A stretch of 64,000 bases of DNA, from assembly GCF_900100975.1 (NCBI RefSeq), contig NZ_FNFX01000005.1, forward strand, positions 124,001 through 188,000, given 5' to 3'. The notes below the pieces were generated by a model, which had not been told where the DNA came from, did not search any database, and was given only the letters and a program-made list of their open reading frames with translations. Position 1 is the stretch's first letter. Every line of letters begins with the position of its first letter. A program made the position numbers and the translations under genes. This document shows positions 37,338-47,381 of the stretch, in pieces. The DNA comes from Methylophilus rhizosphaerae. Its GTDB lineage: Bacteria; Pseudomonadota; Gammaproteobacteria; Burkholderiales; Methylophilaceae.

Positions 37338-37418
37338 ACTGGGTGACCGCATTGAGAATAATCCCGCAAGCAAAGGGAGTTTTGTTAAAATGTCAGGCGT
37401 TTTAACAGGTTAATTCTC

Positions 37419-37661
37419 ATGAGTGATTCCAAAAAAGCCTCCCCGGCCAGCAGTGACTCCCAGACCTTTGCCCAGCGCATCGCGGCACTGGAAACCATCG
37501 TCCGCAACATGGAATCCGGTAATTTGCCTTTAGAGGCGGCGCTCACAGCCTATGCCGAAGGCACGCAGTTATTACAGGCCTGCCAGGCCTCACTGCAACA
37601 GGCCGAACAAACGGTCATGATCCTAAACCAGCAGCAACTGAGCCCGTTTGAACCAGATTAA
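37419..37661 (+). CDS. xseB: Exodeoxyribonuclease VII small subunit
   Basis: An 80-residue protein with the XseB core FAQRIAALETIVRNMESGNLPLEAALTAYAEGTQLLQACQ (described: AALETIVRNMESGNLPLE and YAEGTQLL). It combines with XseA to degrade single-stranded DNA. xseA is elsewhere. It is the first gene of xseB-ispA-dxs, a classical order. Confidence 0.95.
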   Translation: MSDSKKASPASSDSQTFAQRIAALETIVRNMESGNLPLEAALTAYAEGTQLLQACQASLQQAEQTVMILNQQQLSPFEPD

Positions 37662-37690
37662 TCCTCCGCCGGGCCGCTTTTACCTTACTC

Positions 37691-38578
37691 ATGACGCATT
37701 CATTCGCATTTGAACACTGGGCCAGCACACACCAGGTACGCGCTGAGCAGGTATTGGCGCGCGCGTTGCCCGGCGAAGAGACTTTGCCGGAGCGGTTGCA
37801 CGCTGCCATGCGTTATGCGGTACTGGGCGGCGGCAAACGCGTACGTGCATTGCTGTGCTATGCCGCAGCAGAGCTGGCAGGCACGACTGCCGACAGCGCC
37901 GATGCAGGTGCAGCAGCCGTGGAACTGATCCATGCCTTCTCCCTGGTGCACGATGATATGCCGTGCATGGATGACGATGATTTGCGCCGCGGCAAACCCA
38001 GTTGCCACAAGCAATATGACGATGCGACCGCATTGCTGGTGGGCGATGCGCTGCAATCACTGGCATTTACTTGCCTGGCTGAAACACAGGTACCACAGGC
38101 ATTAAAACAGGTGCAGTTGCTGGCACACGCCACCGGTTCACGCGGCATGTGCGGCGGCCAGAGCATAGACTTGCAAAGCACCGGCAAAACACTGACCCGC
38201 TCTGCGCTGGAAACCATGCACCAGTACAAAACCGGCGCATTGATTCGCGCTGCGACATTGCTGGGTGCTTATTCGGCGGATAAAACAGAGACATCATTGG
38301 TCAACTTGCTGGATCAATACAGCCGTAATATGGGGCTGGCATTCCAGGTGGTGGATGACATCCTGGATGCCACGGCAGACACGCAAACACTGGGCAAAAC
38401 CGCAGGCAAAGATGCCTTGCAGGAAAAATCAACCTATGTCAGCCTGCTCGGTATTGAGGAGGCCAACACCTTGGTGCAGTCGCTGTACCAGCAGTCTTTG
38501 CAGTTGCTGGCCGGTTTCGGCACCGAAGCCGACGCACTGCGCGGTATTGCCCGATTTATTTGTGAGCGCCAATTCTAA
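37691..38578 (+). CDS. ispA: Farnesyl diphosphate synthase
   Basis: A 295-residue prenyltransferase that builds geranyl and farnesyl diphosphate. The first Asp-rich motif is [14 protein letters not shown] (about 86-99), the second VVDDILD (about 220-226), with GGKRVRALL before and GDALQSLAF in between. It lies 29 bases after xseB and two bases before dxs, so the pathway genes are cotranscribed. Confidence 0.96.
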   Translation: MTHSFAFEHWASTHQVRAEQVLARALPGEETLPERLHAAMRYAVLGGGKRVRALLCYAAAELAGTTADSADAGAAAVELIHAFSLVHDDMPCMDDDDLRRGKPSCHKQYDDATALLVGDALQSLAFTCLAETQVPQALKQVQLLAHATGSRGMCGGQSIDLQSTGKTLTRSALETMHQYKTGALIRAATLLGAYSADKTETSLVNLLDQYSRNMGLAFQVVDDILDATADTQTLGKTAGKDALQEKSTYVSLLGIEEANTLVQSLYQQSLQLLAGFGTEADALRGIARFICERQF

Positions 38579-38580
38579 TC

Positions 38581-40428
38581 ATGACTTCACTGCTGTCTCG
38601 CATTCAATCGCCCACAGACCTGCGCAAGCTGGACCGCTCTCAGCTCAAGGCACTGGCAACGGAGTTACGCGCCTTCCTGATTCACAGCGTGTCGCAAACC
38701 GGCGGCCATCTGGCCTCCAACCTGGGCGTGATCGAGCTGACCATTGCGCTGCATTATGTCTACAACACACCGGATGACAGACTGGTGTGGGATGTCGGCC
38801 ACCAGACTTATCCGCACAAAATCCTGACCGGGCGCCGCGAAGGCATGGCCACCTTGCGTAAAGCGGGCGGCATTGCCGGCTTTCCAAAGCGCGACGAAAG
38901 TGAATACGACACCTTTGGCACCGGTCACTCCAGCACGTCGATTTCCGCTGCATTAGGCATGGCCGTTGCAGCCAAAGCGCAAGGCTTGGACCGTCGCAGC
39001 GTGGCCATTATCGGTGATGGCGCCATGACGGCGGGCATGGCATTTGAAGCGCTGAATAATGCCGGTGATATGGACACCAACCTGCTGGTCATCCTCAATG
39101 ACAACGATATGAGCATTTCCAACAATGTCGGTGCGCTCAACAATTACCTGGCCCGCCTGATGTCCGGCAAGCTGTACGATAGCGTGCGTCGCAGTGGTAA
39201 AAAAGTGCTGGATATTATTCCCCCGGTCAAGGAGTTTGCACGTCGTGCCGAGGAGCATGCCAAAGGCATGATGACACCAGGCACCTTGTTTGAAGAGTTC
39301 GGCTTTAACTACATCGGCCCGATTGACGGCCATGATATGGATACGCTGGTCGATACCTTGAGCAATATTCGCCAGTTGCAGGGACCGCAATTCCTGCATG
39401 TGGTGACGCAAAAAGGTAAAGGTTACAGCCCGGCGGAAGACAACCCGAACAAATATCACGGGGTCAGCAAATTTGACCCGCAAAACGGACACAGCCTGGC
39501 GCAAAATGAACAGCGCCCGACCTATACGCAGATTTTCGGCGACTGGCTGGTGGATATGGCCGCCACAGATAGCAGGCTGGTAGGCATCACCCCTGCCATG
39601 TGCGATGGCTCCGGCCTGAACCGTTTTGCCGAAGCATATCCACAGCGTTATTTTGATGTAGGTATTGCCGAGCAGCACGCACTGACATTTGCGGCCGGCA
39701 TGGCCTGTGACGGCCTGAAACCGGTAGTAGCGATTTACTCCACCTTCTTGCAACGCGCGTATGACCAACTGATCCATGACATCGCCCTGCAGGATCTGGA
39801 TGTGCTGCTGGCGATTGACCGGGCCGGACTGGTTGGCGCAGACGGCCCTACCCATGCCGGCAGTTTTGACCTGAGCTTTTTGCGCTGCATTCCCAACATC
39901 GTCATCATGGCGCCCAGCGATGAAAATGAATGCCGCCAGATGCTGACCACTGGCTACCTGCATACAGGCACGGCAGCAGTGCGCTACCCGCGCGGCAGTG
40001 GCATAGGCGCACCAATTTCCAAGACGCTGGAACGCATTGAGATTGGCAAGGCACAACTGGTCCGCCAGGGGAAAAAAGTCGCGATACTGGCATTTGGTAG
40101 TATGTTGCAACCGGCCCTGGATGCCGCCGCGTCGCTGGATGCCACGGTGGTGAATATGCGCTTTATCAAGCCACTGGATGAAACCACGATACTTGAAATT
40201 GCCCGCAGCCATGACCATATAGTGACTATAGAAGAAAACGCACTTATGGGCGGGGCAGGTGCCGCCGTGATGGAATGCCTGCAAGCACATCATGTGGTGA
40301 AGTCTGTGTTGTGCCTCGGTTTGCCGGACCATTTTATTGAACACGGCAGCCATGAAGCCATGCTGGCCGCATGCGGCTTGGACAAAACCGGTATTTGCAC
40401 AGCTATTGAGAAATTAATTTCCGAGTAG
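38581..40428 (+). CDS. dxs: 1-deoxy-D-xylulose-5-phosphate synthase
   Basis: A 615-residue thiamine-diphosphate enzyme making the first compound of the MEP isoprenoid pathway. The TPP site is [18 protein letters not shown] (about 144-161) and the second half has [20 protein letters not shown] and the transketolase C-terminal domain. Length and order are standard. ispA precedes by two bases and folE2 follows 49 bases later. Confidence 0.97.
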   Translation: MTSLLSRIQSPTDLRKLDRSQLKALATELRAFLIHSVSQTGGHLASNLGVIELTIALHYVYNTPDDRLVWDVGHQTYPHKILTGRREGMATLRKAGGIAGFPKRDESEYDTFGTGHSSTSISAALGMAVAAKAQGLDRRSVAIIGDGAMTAGMAFEALNNAGDMDTNLLVILNDNDMSISNNVGALNNYLARLMSGKLYDSVRRSGKKVLDIIPPVKEFARRAEEHAKGMMTPGTLFEEFGFNYIGPIDGHDMDTLVDTLSNIRQLQGPQFLHVVTQKGKGYSPAEDNPNKYHGVSKFDPQNGHSLAQNEQRPTYTQIFGDWLVDMAATDSRLVGITPAMCDGSGLNRFAEAYPQRYFDVGIAEQHALTFAAGMACDGLKPVVAIYSTFLQRAYDQLIHDIALQDLDVLLAIDRAGLVGADGPTHAGSFDLSFLRCIPNIVIMAPSDENECRQMLTTGYLHTGTAAVRYPRGSGIGAPISKTLERIEIGKAQLVRQGKKVAILAFGSMLQPALDAAASLDATVVNMRFIKPLDETTILEIARSHDHIVTIEENALMGGAGAAVMECLQAHHVVKSVLCLGLPDHFIEHGSHEAMLAACGLDKTGICTAIEKLISE

Positions 40429-40450
40429 TAAACTCAACTATTAATCAACG

Positions 40451-40466
40451 GGCGGGCAATCCCGCC
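40451..40466 (+). promoter_or_regulatory. GC-rich hairpin in the folE2 leader
   Basis: GGCGGG-CAAT-CCCGCC lies 11 bases before the folE2 start and has no T-run. It could mask or stabilise the translation start; it is not a terminator. Confidence 0.3.
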
Positions 40467-40477
40467 ATGGAACTCTG

Positions 40478-41284
40478 ATGAATCAACCCGTTATTCCTGC
40501 AGTGATTGAAGACGTACAAAATACCCCTGACGTGCGCCAACTGGATATCAATAAAGTCGGCATCAAGTCTATCCGTCACCCAGTCATTGTGAAAGACAAA
40601 ACCGGCGGCGAGCAGCATACCGTAGCGGTGTTCGACATGTTTGTGCATTTGCCGCACAACTTCAAGGGCACGCATATGTCACGCTTTGTTGAAATTCTCA
40701 ACATGAATGAAAACGCTATTTCGATAGACTCATTCGAAACCATTCTGCGCCAGATGGTAGAGCGCCTGGAAGCAGAATCCGGCTATATCGAAATGCACTT
40801 TCCTTACTTTATCAACAAGGCCGCACCCGTCTCCGGCGTGAAAAGCCTGCTGGATTACGAAGTCACCTTTATCGGTGAGATTAAGAACGGCCAGTTCGAG
40901 ATTACTGTACAAGTGATGGTGCCGGTCACCAGCCTGTGCCCATGCAGTAAAAAGATTTCAGATTACGGCGCGCACAACCAGCGCTCACATGTCACGGTGA
41001 CGGCTTTGCTGAATGAATTCATGTGGCTGGAAGACTTGATTACGCTGATTGAAGACCAGGCCTCCTGCCAGTTGTATGGTTTGCTCAAGCGCCCAGACGA
41101 GAAGTTTGTCACCGAACGTGCCTATGACAATCCGAAGTTTGTGGAAGACATGGTACGTGATGTGGCTGCTCAGCTAAATAATGAGAAACGCATTGTGAAA
41201 TATGTCGTTGAATCTGAAAACTTTGAGAGCATCCACAATCATAGCGCGTATGCCTTAATTGAACGAGATAAACGAATCAGCTAA
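40478..41284 (+). CDS. folE2: GTP cyclohydrolase I, type IB (FolE2)
   Basis: A 268-residue enzyme that makes dihydroneopterin triphosphate from GTP for folate and pterin synthesis. Family marks are [45 protein letters not shown], which carries the catalytic cysteine, and [15 protein letters not shown]. The type IB enzyme is metal-flexible and independent of zinc, unlike FolE. It lies in the isoprenoid cluster, with no Zur-like site, so it looks like the housekeeping enzyme. Whether folE also exists elsewhere cannot be told. Confidence 0.96.
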   Translation: MNQPVIPAVIEDVQNTPDVRQLDINKVGIKSIRHPVIVKDKTGGEQHTVAVFDMFVHLPHNFKGTHMSRFVEILNMNENAISIDSFETILRQMVERLEAESGYIEMHFPYFINKAAPVSGVKSLLDYEVTFIGEIKNGQFEITVQVMVPVTSLCPCSKKISDYGAHNQRSHVTVTALLNEFMWLEDLITLIEDQASCQLYGLLKRPDEKFVTERAYDNPKFVEDMVRDVAAQLNNEKRIVKYVVESENFESIHNHSAYALIERDKRIS

Positions 41285-41295
41285 CTCTCCCGTAC

Positions 41296-41323
41296 AAAAA
41301 AAGCCCGCAATGCGGGCTTTTTT
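41296..41323. terminator. Bidirectional terminator between folE2 and the MFS gene
   Basis: GCCCGC (41303-41308) with GCGGGC (41312-41317), an AAT loop, and A-run and T-run flanks of six to seven on each side. The two genes converge. Confidence 0.9.
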
Positions 41324-41336
41324 ACATTCATAGTCA

Positions 41337-42509
41337 CTAATGGCTGAACATGCCATTGCGTGCATAAGGCTGAGACAGCTGCAGGCCAAGCGCCACAATG
41401 AGGGCACCCGCCAACGGAAATAATGCCGCCAGGGTAAATGTCAGTTGCCCACCCAGATATTGCAGGGCAAACCCGCCTAACAATCCACCGAGCGCTCCGC
41501 CAATACCGTAGGCGACACTGTTATAAATGGCCTGCCCTTTGGCCTGGTGGCGCCCTTTGAAATACTGGCTGACCACTTCGACTGCTGCCGCATGGAAGCT
41601 GCCAAACGTAAACGCATGCATGGTTTGTGCCAGCAATAATAACCCCAAATGTTCTGGCACCAGGCCCATCAAGGAAAACCGCAGCACGCCGATCAGTAAG
41701 CTGGCGAGCAGGATGGTTTTGAGTTTGAAACGGCGCATGATCCACGGCATTTTGATAAAAATACCGATTTCACACAGCACACCCAGCCCCCACAACCAGC
41801 CTATCATGTCTTTGCTATAGCCATGTTCCGTCAGGTAGATCGAATAAAAGTTATACATCAGGCCATGCGCGGTCACCATCATGGCACAACCGAATAATAG
41901 CGACAGGACTGCGGGTTGCTTCAATATCTGCCACACCGAGAAATGGTCATGCGCATGTGGCGGCACCTGCGCTTCCGGTAGTTTCCAGGTGAGCCAAAGC
42001 AAGGCACACTGTACTGCCAGGATAAACCAGAGCAGGCTGCGGATACCAAACCAGTCAGTCAGGTAGCCCAGCAGCACCGATGCCACGATAAAGCCCCATG
42101 AGCCCCACAGGCGGATTTTGCTGTAATGACCGTTGGTGGTTGCCAGATGTGCCAGCACCAGTGACTCAGACAGTGGCAAGGTGGAGCTGGTAAACAGGCT
42201 CAGCGCGGCCATGACAATAAACATGCTGGCAAAGTCATGCGCCCAGAAAATGGCGACGAACCCCAGCAAGCCGAGCAAGGCGGTCATGCGTATCCAGCGT
42301 ACGCGCTGCCGGGTATGGTCTGCCAGCCAGCCCCACAGGTTAGGTGCAATAATCCGGCTCAGCTGGAACAGGGACATCAGGATGCCGATATCCGCCGGCG
42401 AAAAGGATTCAGCACTCAGGTACAGGCCCCAGTAAGGGACAAAAGCACCGACAAAAAAGTAATAGATGAAATAAAAACGGGACAGGTTGAAATGCAACAC
42501 ATGACTCAT
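41337..42509 (-). CDS. MFS transporter, HcaT/3-phenylpropionate permease-like
   Basis: A 390-residue membrane protein with about 12 helices. The first, FNLSRFYFIYYFFVGAFVPYWGLYL, and GILMSLFQLSRIIAPNLWGWLADHT, are characteristic of the MFS_1-like group with HcaT and LacY-related permeases. Substrate unknown; the family name does not prove phenylpropionate transport in this organism. It follows aroC with 76 bases between, on the same strand. Confidence 0.85.
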   Translation of the reverse strand: MSHVLHFNLSRFYFIYYFFVGAFVPYWGLYLSAESFSPADIGILMSLFQLSRIIAPNLWGWLADHTRQRVRWIRMTALLGLLGFVAIFWAHDFASMFIVMAALSLFTSSTLPLSESLVLAHLATTNGHYSKIRLWGSWGFIVASVLLGYLTDWFGIRSLLWFILAVQCALLWLTWKLPEAQVPPHAHDHFSVWQILKQPAVLSLLFGCAMMVTAHGLMYNFYSIYLTEHGYSKDMIGWLWGLGVLCEIGIFIKMPWIMRRFKLKTILLASLLIGVLRFSLMGLVPEHLGLLLLAQTMHAFTFGSFHAAAVEVVSQYFKGRHQAKGQAIYNSVAYGIGGALGGLLGGFALQYLGGQLTFTLAALFPLAGALIVALGLQLSQPYARNGMFSH

Positions 42510-42585
42510 AAGAATTCAACCGGAGGTGATTAACAAGTGGCTACACTCAAAAAAATGGCCCGTATTTTACGAGCCATGATGATAA

Positions 42586-43677
42586 TTAAATGCGCGGCAC
42601 ACTGCTGTGCACATCCGCATTCTGTGCACGGTGGCGCAAGGCATGATCCATCAGCACCAGCGCCAGCATGGCTTCGACAATCGGCGTTGCCCGTATGCCG
42701 ACACACGGATCATGACGGCCCGTGGTTTGCATCATGACCGGCTCGCCGGCCTGGTTAATCGAGCGGCGCTCCTGCGGGATGCTGGAGGTTGGCTTGAATG
42801 CCACATTGACCACGATTTCCTGTCCGCTGGAGATACCACCCAGAATGCCACCGGCATGATTGGTGGCAAAGCCTTCTGGCGTCAATTCGTCGCAATGTTC
42901 GCTGCCACGCTGGGCAATCGAATCAAAACCGGCACCGATTTCTACGCCTTTTACGGCATTGATGCCCATCATGGCATGCGCAATATCGGCATCCAGCCGA
43001 TCAAAAATCGGCTCACCCAGGCCGACAGGCACTTTCTCAGCAACGACAGTAATTCGTGCTCCCACAGAATCCCGTTCGCTGCGTACCTGGTCCATAAAGG
43101 CTTCCAGTTGCGGCAATATTTCGCTGTTTGGTGAGAAGAAGGCATTGCCTTCCTGTGACAGTGCATCCCAGCTGACGAATGGAATCCTGATCTCGCCAAT
43201 CTGGCTCAGGTAGCCACGAATCTGGATGCCATATTTTTCCTTAAGCCATTTCTTGGCAATGGCCCCAGCGGCTACACGTACGGCAGTTTCACGCGCACTG
43301 GAGCGGCCACCACCACGATAATCACGAATGCCGTATTTCTGTGTATAGGTGTAATCGGCATGCCCGGGCCGGAAGGTATTCATGATTTTGCTGTAATCCT
43401 GTGAACGCTGGTCAGTGTTGCGGATCAGCAACCCAATCGGCGCACCTGTGGTCTTACCTTCAAATACGCCGGACAGGATTTCCACCTGGTCAGCTTCATT
43501 ACGCTGGGTCACATGGCGGGAAGTGCCTGGTTTACGGCGGTCCAGGTCAAGCTGCAAATCCTCGGCAGACAACGCCAATCCGGGTGGGCAGCCATCGACA
43601 ATGCCGCCAATGGCCGGACCATGGGATTCGCCAAATGAAGTCAAGGTAAACAGGGTACCCAGAGTATTGCCAGACAT
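42586..43677 (-). CDS. aroC: Chorismate synthase
   Basis: A 363-residue FMN-dependent enzyme that closes the shikimate pathway. Family signatures are [19 protein letters not shown] (about 12-30), [30 protein letters not shown] and [18 protein letters not shown]. The start [20 protein letters not shown] is canonical. The neighbour upstream is corA on the opposite strand. Confidence 0.97.
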   Translation of the reverse strand: MSGNTLGTLFTLTSFGESHGPAIGGIVDGCPPGLALSAEDLQLDLDRRKPGTSRHVTQRNEADQVEILSGVFEGKTTGAPIGLLIRNTDQRSQDYSKIMNTFRPGHADYTYTQKYGIRDYRGGGRSSARETAVRVAAGAIAKKWLKEKYGIQIRGYLSQIGEIRIPFVSWDALSQEGNAFFSPNSEILPQLEAFMDQVRSERDSVGARITVVAEKVPVGLGEPIFDRLDADIAHAMMGINAVKGVEIGAGFDSIAQRGSEHCDELTPEGFATNHAGGILGGISSGQEIVVNVAFKPTSSIPQERRSINQAGEPVMMQTTGRHDPCVGIRATPIVEAMLALVLMDHALRHRAQNADVHSSVPRI

Positions 43678-43804
43678 GCGATTGCTTTCTTTGAACAGTT
43701 GGCCTTATTTTATCATAGACTGGCTTACCGCCTGCCCGCGGGTTGCTTTCCGCCCGCAGCTTGATTACCCTTAAGCAAATGCTGCTGTATTTACACGGAC
43801 GATT

Positions 43805-44893
43805 ATGGCCAAACGCAAACACCCCCATCGCAAACATCGCTTGCTGGTAAGCGCCAATCCGGTATTGGCAGTCGAGACCGAACTCCCGGCCGAAGCCACG
43901 CCTGCCTGCATCCATAAAATCTGTTACAACGCAGATCACCTGGAGTCAAAACAGCTGACCATGCAGGATATTGCCCATTGGCAGGCACCCCCGGGACATA
44001 CCGCCTGGATTAACGTACACGGCGTGCTGGATATCCCGTTATTGCAGGCAGTGGCCAAGCGTTTCAAGCTGCACCCGCTGGTGCTGGACGATATTTTAAA
44101 TACCGAACAACGCCCGAAACTGGACAGCTATCCCGATTACCTGTTCCTGGAAACACGCCTGTTTTACTATGATGCTGACAACATGAGCGTCAGCTCCGAA
44201 CAAATCAGCATGGCATTAGGACGTGAGTGGTTACTTACATTCCAGGAGCGGCCATCCGGTAGTTTCGAACCAGTGCGTGAGCGCCTGCGTCAAGGTCAGG
44301 CGCTCATCCGCCAAAGTGGTGCTGACTACCTGTGTTATGCCTTGCTGGACAGTTTGATGGAACGTTATTTCCAGGTGCTGGAAGCGATCAATGATGATGC
44401 AGAACAGCTGGAAACGCATTTACTGGACCGACCCAGCCCGGAAGATTTGCAGAATATTCACCGGCTCAAACATGTGAGCATCCAGTTACGCCGCGCAGTA
44501 TGGCCATTGCGCGAAGTGTTGAACAGCCTGATTCGTAACGAGCACGGTTTTTTCAGCCCGCAAACATTGCCCTATTTACGCGACCTGTACGACCATACCG
44601 TGCATTTCACGGAATCGCTGGAAGCTATCCGCGATATGCTGAGTGGTTTACTGGATATCTATATGACCAGCCTGAGCCAGCGCGTGAACCTGGAAGTACG
44701 TGCACTGACGGTGGTGGCCATGCTGTTTATGCCAGCCACGCTGATTGCCGGGATATTCGGCATGAATTTCAGTGAAATGCCGTGGACTCATGATCCATAC
44801 GGCTTCTGGTGGGCAGTGCTGATCATGCTGGGCATTGCCCTTATCATGCTGCTGATGTTCTGGCGCAGGCAATGGCTGAGTAGCCGCCACTGA
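43805..44893 (+). CDS. corA: CorA-family magnesium/cobalt transporter
   Basis: A 362-residue protein. A large cytoplasmic domain of alternating strands and helices is followed by two C-terminal membrane helices, the first ending in the signature GMN of AGIFGMNFSEMP (about residue 318-320). It forms pentamers that admit Mg2+ (and Co2+ or Ni2+). The N-terminus is basic (MAKRKHPHRKHR). It is separated from aroC by 127 bases, divergent. No magnesium-sensing riboswitch is visible. Confidence 0.94.
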   Translation: MAKRKHPHRKHRLLVSANPVLAVETELPAEATPACIHKICYNADHLESKQLTMQDIAHWQAPPGHTAWINVHGVLDIPLLQAVAKRFKLHPLVLDDILNTEQRPKLDSYPDYLFLETRLFYYDADNMSVSSEQISMALGREWLLTFQERPSGSFEPVRERLRQGQALIRQSGADYLCYALLDSLMERYFQVLEAINDDAEQLETHLLDRPSPEDLQNIHRLKHVSIQLRRAVWPLREVLNSLIRNEHGFFSPQTLPYLRDLYDHTVHFTESLEAIRDMLSGLLDIYMTSLSQRVNLEVRALTVVAMLFMPATLIAGIFGMNFSEMPWTHDPYGFWWAVLIMLGIALIMLLMFWRRQWLSSRH

Positions 44894-44906
44894 CCGACAA
44901 ATTCTG

Positions 44907-45686
44907 TTACGCGGTTGCCGGTAACTGTTTAATCACATCCAGTAGCTCAAAATACAGCGTCATATAGTCACGGGCGCCCTGGCTGGCGGCATCATATTCA
45001 AAGATATGCTGCCCTATGCGCGCACTTTCGGTAAAGGCAGCCTGTTCCGATATCTTGGTCAGCAATACCTCATGGCCGAACAGGCGGCGCATCTCCTGCT
45101 CTACCTCGCTCGTCATTTCCTTGCGTTTGTCAGCACGCGTCAGCAAATAACGCCGTGCAATCCTGCGTTTCAGCACCGGTTCGAGCGCATTGAGGGCTTT
45201 GCCCACTTTAGCAGCCGAATGAATAGATAAATAATCTGCCGACACCGGCACCAGCACCAGGTCGCTGGCGAACATGGCGCTCAGTGAGATGACGCCTATA
45301 CCGGGAATACAATCCATGAATACGGTATTGTCAGGCTGTACCAGGCCCCATTGCGCCAGCCCGTCGCCCAGCCGCTTCAGGGTCGCGGGTCCACGGCCAA
45401 ACTCGGTATCCACTTTCATGAGCTCTTTAGTGGCGGGAATGAGTTGCAAGCCATTACGCAAGGGCTGCACCAGGTCGACCAGAGGGATTCCTGCCTGGTA
45501 AAACTTGAACAAATGTTGCTGCATCTCCAGACCGACATGCTTGTAGATTTCGGTCAGTTGGGCTTGCGGATCCATATCGATTAACGCCACAGGCTGGCGC
45601 TTGCGCTGCCAGGCGGCCGCCAGGTTTAGCGCCGTCGTGGTCGAGCCTACGCCCGCCTTCTGATTAAAAATGGCTATTTTCAACAT
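44907..45686 (-). CDS. ParA/MinD-like ATPase with altered P-loop
   Basis: A 259-residue ParA-type protein. The start MLKIAIFNQKAGVGSTTTALNLA has the deviant Walker A: the signature lysine after Q is present, but the P-loop position that is lysine in KGGVGKTT is serine (TCG codon) here. Walker A' is ALIDMDPQAQL (about 35-45) and Walker B TVFMDCIPGIGVISL. Nucleotide hydrolysis may thus be lost, though binding and dimerisation could remain. No ParB, partition site or replicon gene is nearby, and its neighbours are corA and a noncoding stretch. It could regulate positioning of a protein complex; function unknown. Confidence 0.85.
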   Translation of the reverse strand: MLKIAIFNQKAGVGSTTTALNLAAAWQRKRQPVALIDMDPQAQLTEIYKHVGLEMQQHLFKFYQAGIPLVDLVQPLRNGLQLIPATKELMKVDTEFGRGPATLKRLGDGLAQWGLVQPDNTVFMDCIPGIGVISLSAMFASDLVLVPVSADYLSIHSAAKVGKALNALEPVLKRRIARRYLLTRADKRKEMTSEVEQEMRRLFGHEVLLTKISEQAAFTESARIGQHIFEYDAASQGARDYMTLYFELLDVIKQLPATA

Positions 45687-45805
45687 GAGTCAATACGTTC
45701 AGGATTCGCTGTGCACACCGGATTGAGCCAATGGCATGGTCACCATCATAAACGATGTTGTGGCCGGAAACTACCCCGGCAGCTGCGAGCGCGAGAAACC
45801 AGTAG

Positions 45806-45925
45806 GCAAAAAGAAACCCGCTAAGGCGGGTTAAAAGGGGGTTTGGATCAGGAGGAAATCAATGCTAGTCGTTGAAAAATCAACCTAGCCATCAAACAAA
45901 ACATTGTGTGTTTCGTTCAAAGATG
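45806..45925 (-). ncRNA. Candidate small RNA with CCUCCU motif and intrinsic terminator
   Basis: On the minus strand TATACT (45936-45931) is followed by about 115 bases: a weakly structured 5' part, a hairpin (45889-45864: GCTAG and GTTGA arms around four T), an unpaired stretch with TTTCCTCCTGATCC that is complementary to ribosome binding sites, and then AACCCGC-CTTA-GCGGGTT with TCTTTTT as terminator (45832-45808). This is the layout of Hfq-type trans-acting sRNAs. No good -35 box is seen, so the promoter may need an activator. Not a family I recognise. Confidence 0.55.
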
Positions 45926-46068
45926 TTGCCAGTATAGAGGGGAGTTATTGCAGTAATTTGACCGAGCTGTAACTGAATTGTAAAAGTCAAAATTTAATTG
46001 TTATTAAATTGTAACCACTTCAGAAAAGCTGCAGGTGCTGACCGTTTAAGGTAAACGGTGAAGGGTGC

Positions 46069-46104
46069 GGGTATGTTAGCAGGATTCAGCCTGCCAGCAT
46101 ACCC
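46069..46104 (-). other. Stable hairpin downstream of dnaJ
   Basis: Two 15-base arms (46069-46083 and 46090-46104) pair in 14 positions around a six-base loop, 28 bases beyond the dnaJ stop. There is no T-run on either strand, so it is more likely a 3'-end stabiliser or attenuated terminator of the dnaJ mRNA. Confidence 0.5.
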
Positions 46105-46131
46105 GGGGAAGATAGCTTGCGATAAACGGGA

Positions 46132-47265
46132 CTAGCTGAAAAAGTCACGCGCCTTGTCTACCCAGCTTTTATTTTTGGGGCTGTGTTTACCGGCATCGGC
46201 CTGCGTGCTGCTTTCAAACTCACGCAATAGTTCTTTCTGCTTTTCTGTCAGGCGTACCGGTGTTTCAACCACCACGTGCACCATCAAGTCGCCATGCTCG
46301 CTGGAGCGCAGCGGCTTGATACCCTTGCCACGCAGGCGGAACACGCTACCCGTTTGGGTTTCAGCCGGGATTTTCATTTTGGCCGCACCATCCAGGGTAG
46401 GCACCTCAATCTCCCCGCCCAGGGCTGCAGTACTGAAGCTGATCGGCATTTCACAATGCAGGTTGCCGCCATCGCGCTGGAAAATCGCGTGCTCTTTTAG
46501 GTGCACGACGACATACAGATCCCCCGTTGGGCCACCGTTGACCCCGGCCTCGCCTTCACCACTCAAGCGGATGCGGTCACCTTCATCCACGCCGGCCGGG
46601 ATTTTGACATTCAGGGTTTTGTTCTGCTTGATACGGCCGCCACCATGGCAGGTCGGGCATGGCTCTTTCACCATCTTGCCGGTACCGTGACATTTCGGGC
46701 AGGTTTGCTGTACAGAGAAAAAGCCCTGTTGCATACGCACCTGGCCGTGACCATTACAAGTGGTGCAGGTGACAGGGGATGTGCCCGGGCGTGCCCCCGA
46801 CCCATGGCAGGTTTCGCAGGTCGACTGCACCGGAATGCGAATCTTGGTTTCCGTGCCTCTGGCGGCATCTTCCAGCGAGATTTCGAGGTTATAGCGCAAG
46901 TCAGCGCCGCGATAGACATTCGAACGCTGGCTGCGGCCACCACCACCGAAAATATCACCGAAGATATCCCCAAACGCATCACTGAAATTACCCGCGTTAA
47001 AGCCGCCGAAACCATTGCCGCCACCCATGCTTGGGTCAACGCCGGCGTGGCCATACTGATCGTAAGCGGCACGTTTTTGCTCATCACTGAGGATTTCGTA
47101 CGCCTCTTTGGCCTCCTTGAAGCTTTCTTCCGCTTTGGGGTTATCCGGGTTGCGGTCAGGATGGTATTTCATCGCCAGTTTTTTAAAGGATTTTTTAATT
47201 TCCTCATCACTGGCGTCGCGGTTCACTCCCAACACTTCGTAATAATCTTTTTTTGCAGCTGCCAT
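46132..47265 (-). CDS. dnaJ: Chaperone protein DnaJ
   Basis: A 377-residue type I J-protein. The J domain with HPD (YHPDRN, about residues 33-38) is followed by a Gly/Phe-rich linker, four zinc motifs ([32 protein letters not shown]) and the C-terminal substrate-binding domains. It activates DnaK ATPase and hands over unfolded proteins. It lies downstream of dnaK on the same strand with 116 bases and a terminator in between, so it is probably read partly through from the sigma32 promoter before grpE. Confidence 0.98.
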   Translation of the reverse strand: MAAAKKDYYEVLGVNRDASDEEIKKSFKKLAMKYHPDRNPDNPKAEESFKEAKEAYEILSDEQKRAAYDQYGHAGVDPSMGGGNGFGGFNAGNFSDAFGDIFGDIFGGGGRSQRSNVYRGADLRYNLEISLEDAARGTETKIRIPVQSTCETCHGSGARPGTSPVTCTTCNGHGQVRMQQGFFSVQQTCPKCHGTGKMVKEPCPTCHGGGRIKQNKTLNVKIPAGVDEGDRIRLSGEGEAGVNGGPTGDLYVVVHLKEHAIFQRDGGNLHCEMPISFSTAALGGEIEVPTLDGAAKMKIPAETQTGSVFRLRGKGIKPLRSSEHGDLMVHVVVETPVRLTEKQKELLREFESSTQADAGKHSPKNKSWVDKARDFFS

Positions 47266-47344
47266 AGTTATTCCGTTTAATGCACCTGTGTCATAAAGAC
47301 AAACACACCCGCGATCAGCGTAGTGTGTTTGCCGGCATAATTGG

Positions 47345-47370
47345 AAAAAGAGCGGGCATCTCCTGCCCGC
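47345..47370 (-). terminator. Terminator after dnaK
   Basis: On the minus strand GCGGGCA-GGAGA-TGCCCGC is followed by TCTTTTTCC. It lies 12 bases after the dnaK stop and would lower dnaJ relative to dnaK expression. A further weak dyad, AAACACAC/GTGTGTTT, lies at 47300-47331. Confidence 0.8.
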
Positions 47371-47381
47371 CGTTTTCTAGC

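Larger units (their letters stand above)
45687..46131. other. Non-coding gap between the ParA-like gene and dnaJ
   Basis: The gap holds, on the minus strand, a candidate small RNA (45806-45925), and then an AT-rich stretch 45937-46020 with no promoter I can defend beyond one -10 box. At 46039-46056 lies the dyad ACCGTTTA-AGG-TAAACGGT, and at 46069-46104 a 15-bp near-perfect hairpin just after dnaJ. No protein gene of length is seen; an 8-codon frame at 45862-45888 is better explained as sRNA sequence. Confidence 0.6.

Noticed and set aside
38953-40353. Minus-strand frame of 466 codons opposite dxs
   Set aside because: It lies fully within dxs, is rich in His, Cys and Arg without domain character, and is a shadow of strong codon bias.
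42540-42580. GGCCCGT/ACGAGCC dyad between aroC and the MFS gene
   Set aside because: Arms pair imperfectly and no T-run follows on the minus strand, so a terminator call is not supported.
45862-45888. 8-codon frame (MLVVEKST) behind a perfect AGGAGG
   Set aside because: The AGGAGG is the complement of the CCUCCU of the candidate minus-strand sRNA, the frame lies in the arm of its hairpin, and no gene follows on the plus strand for it to lead.
46501-47280. Plus-strand frame of 259 codons opposite dnaJ
   Set aside because: Antisense to the certain dnaJ gene; low-complexity hydrophobic and His content, no start signal.
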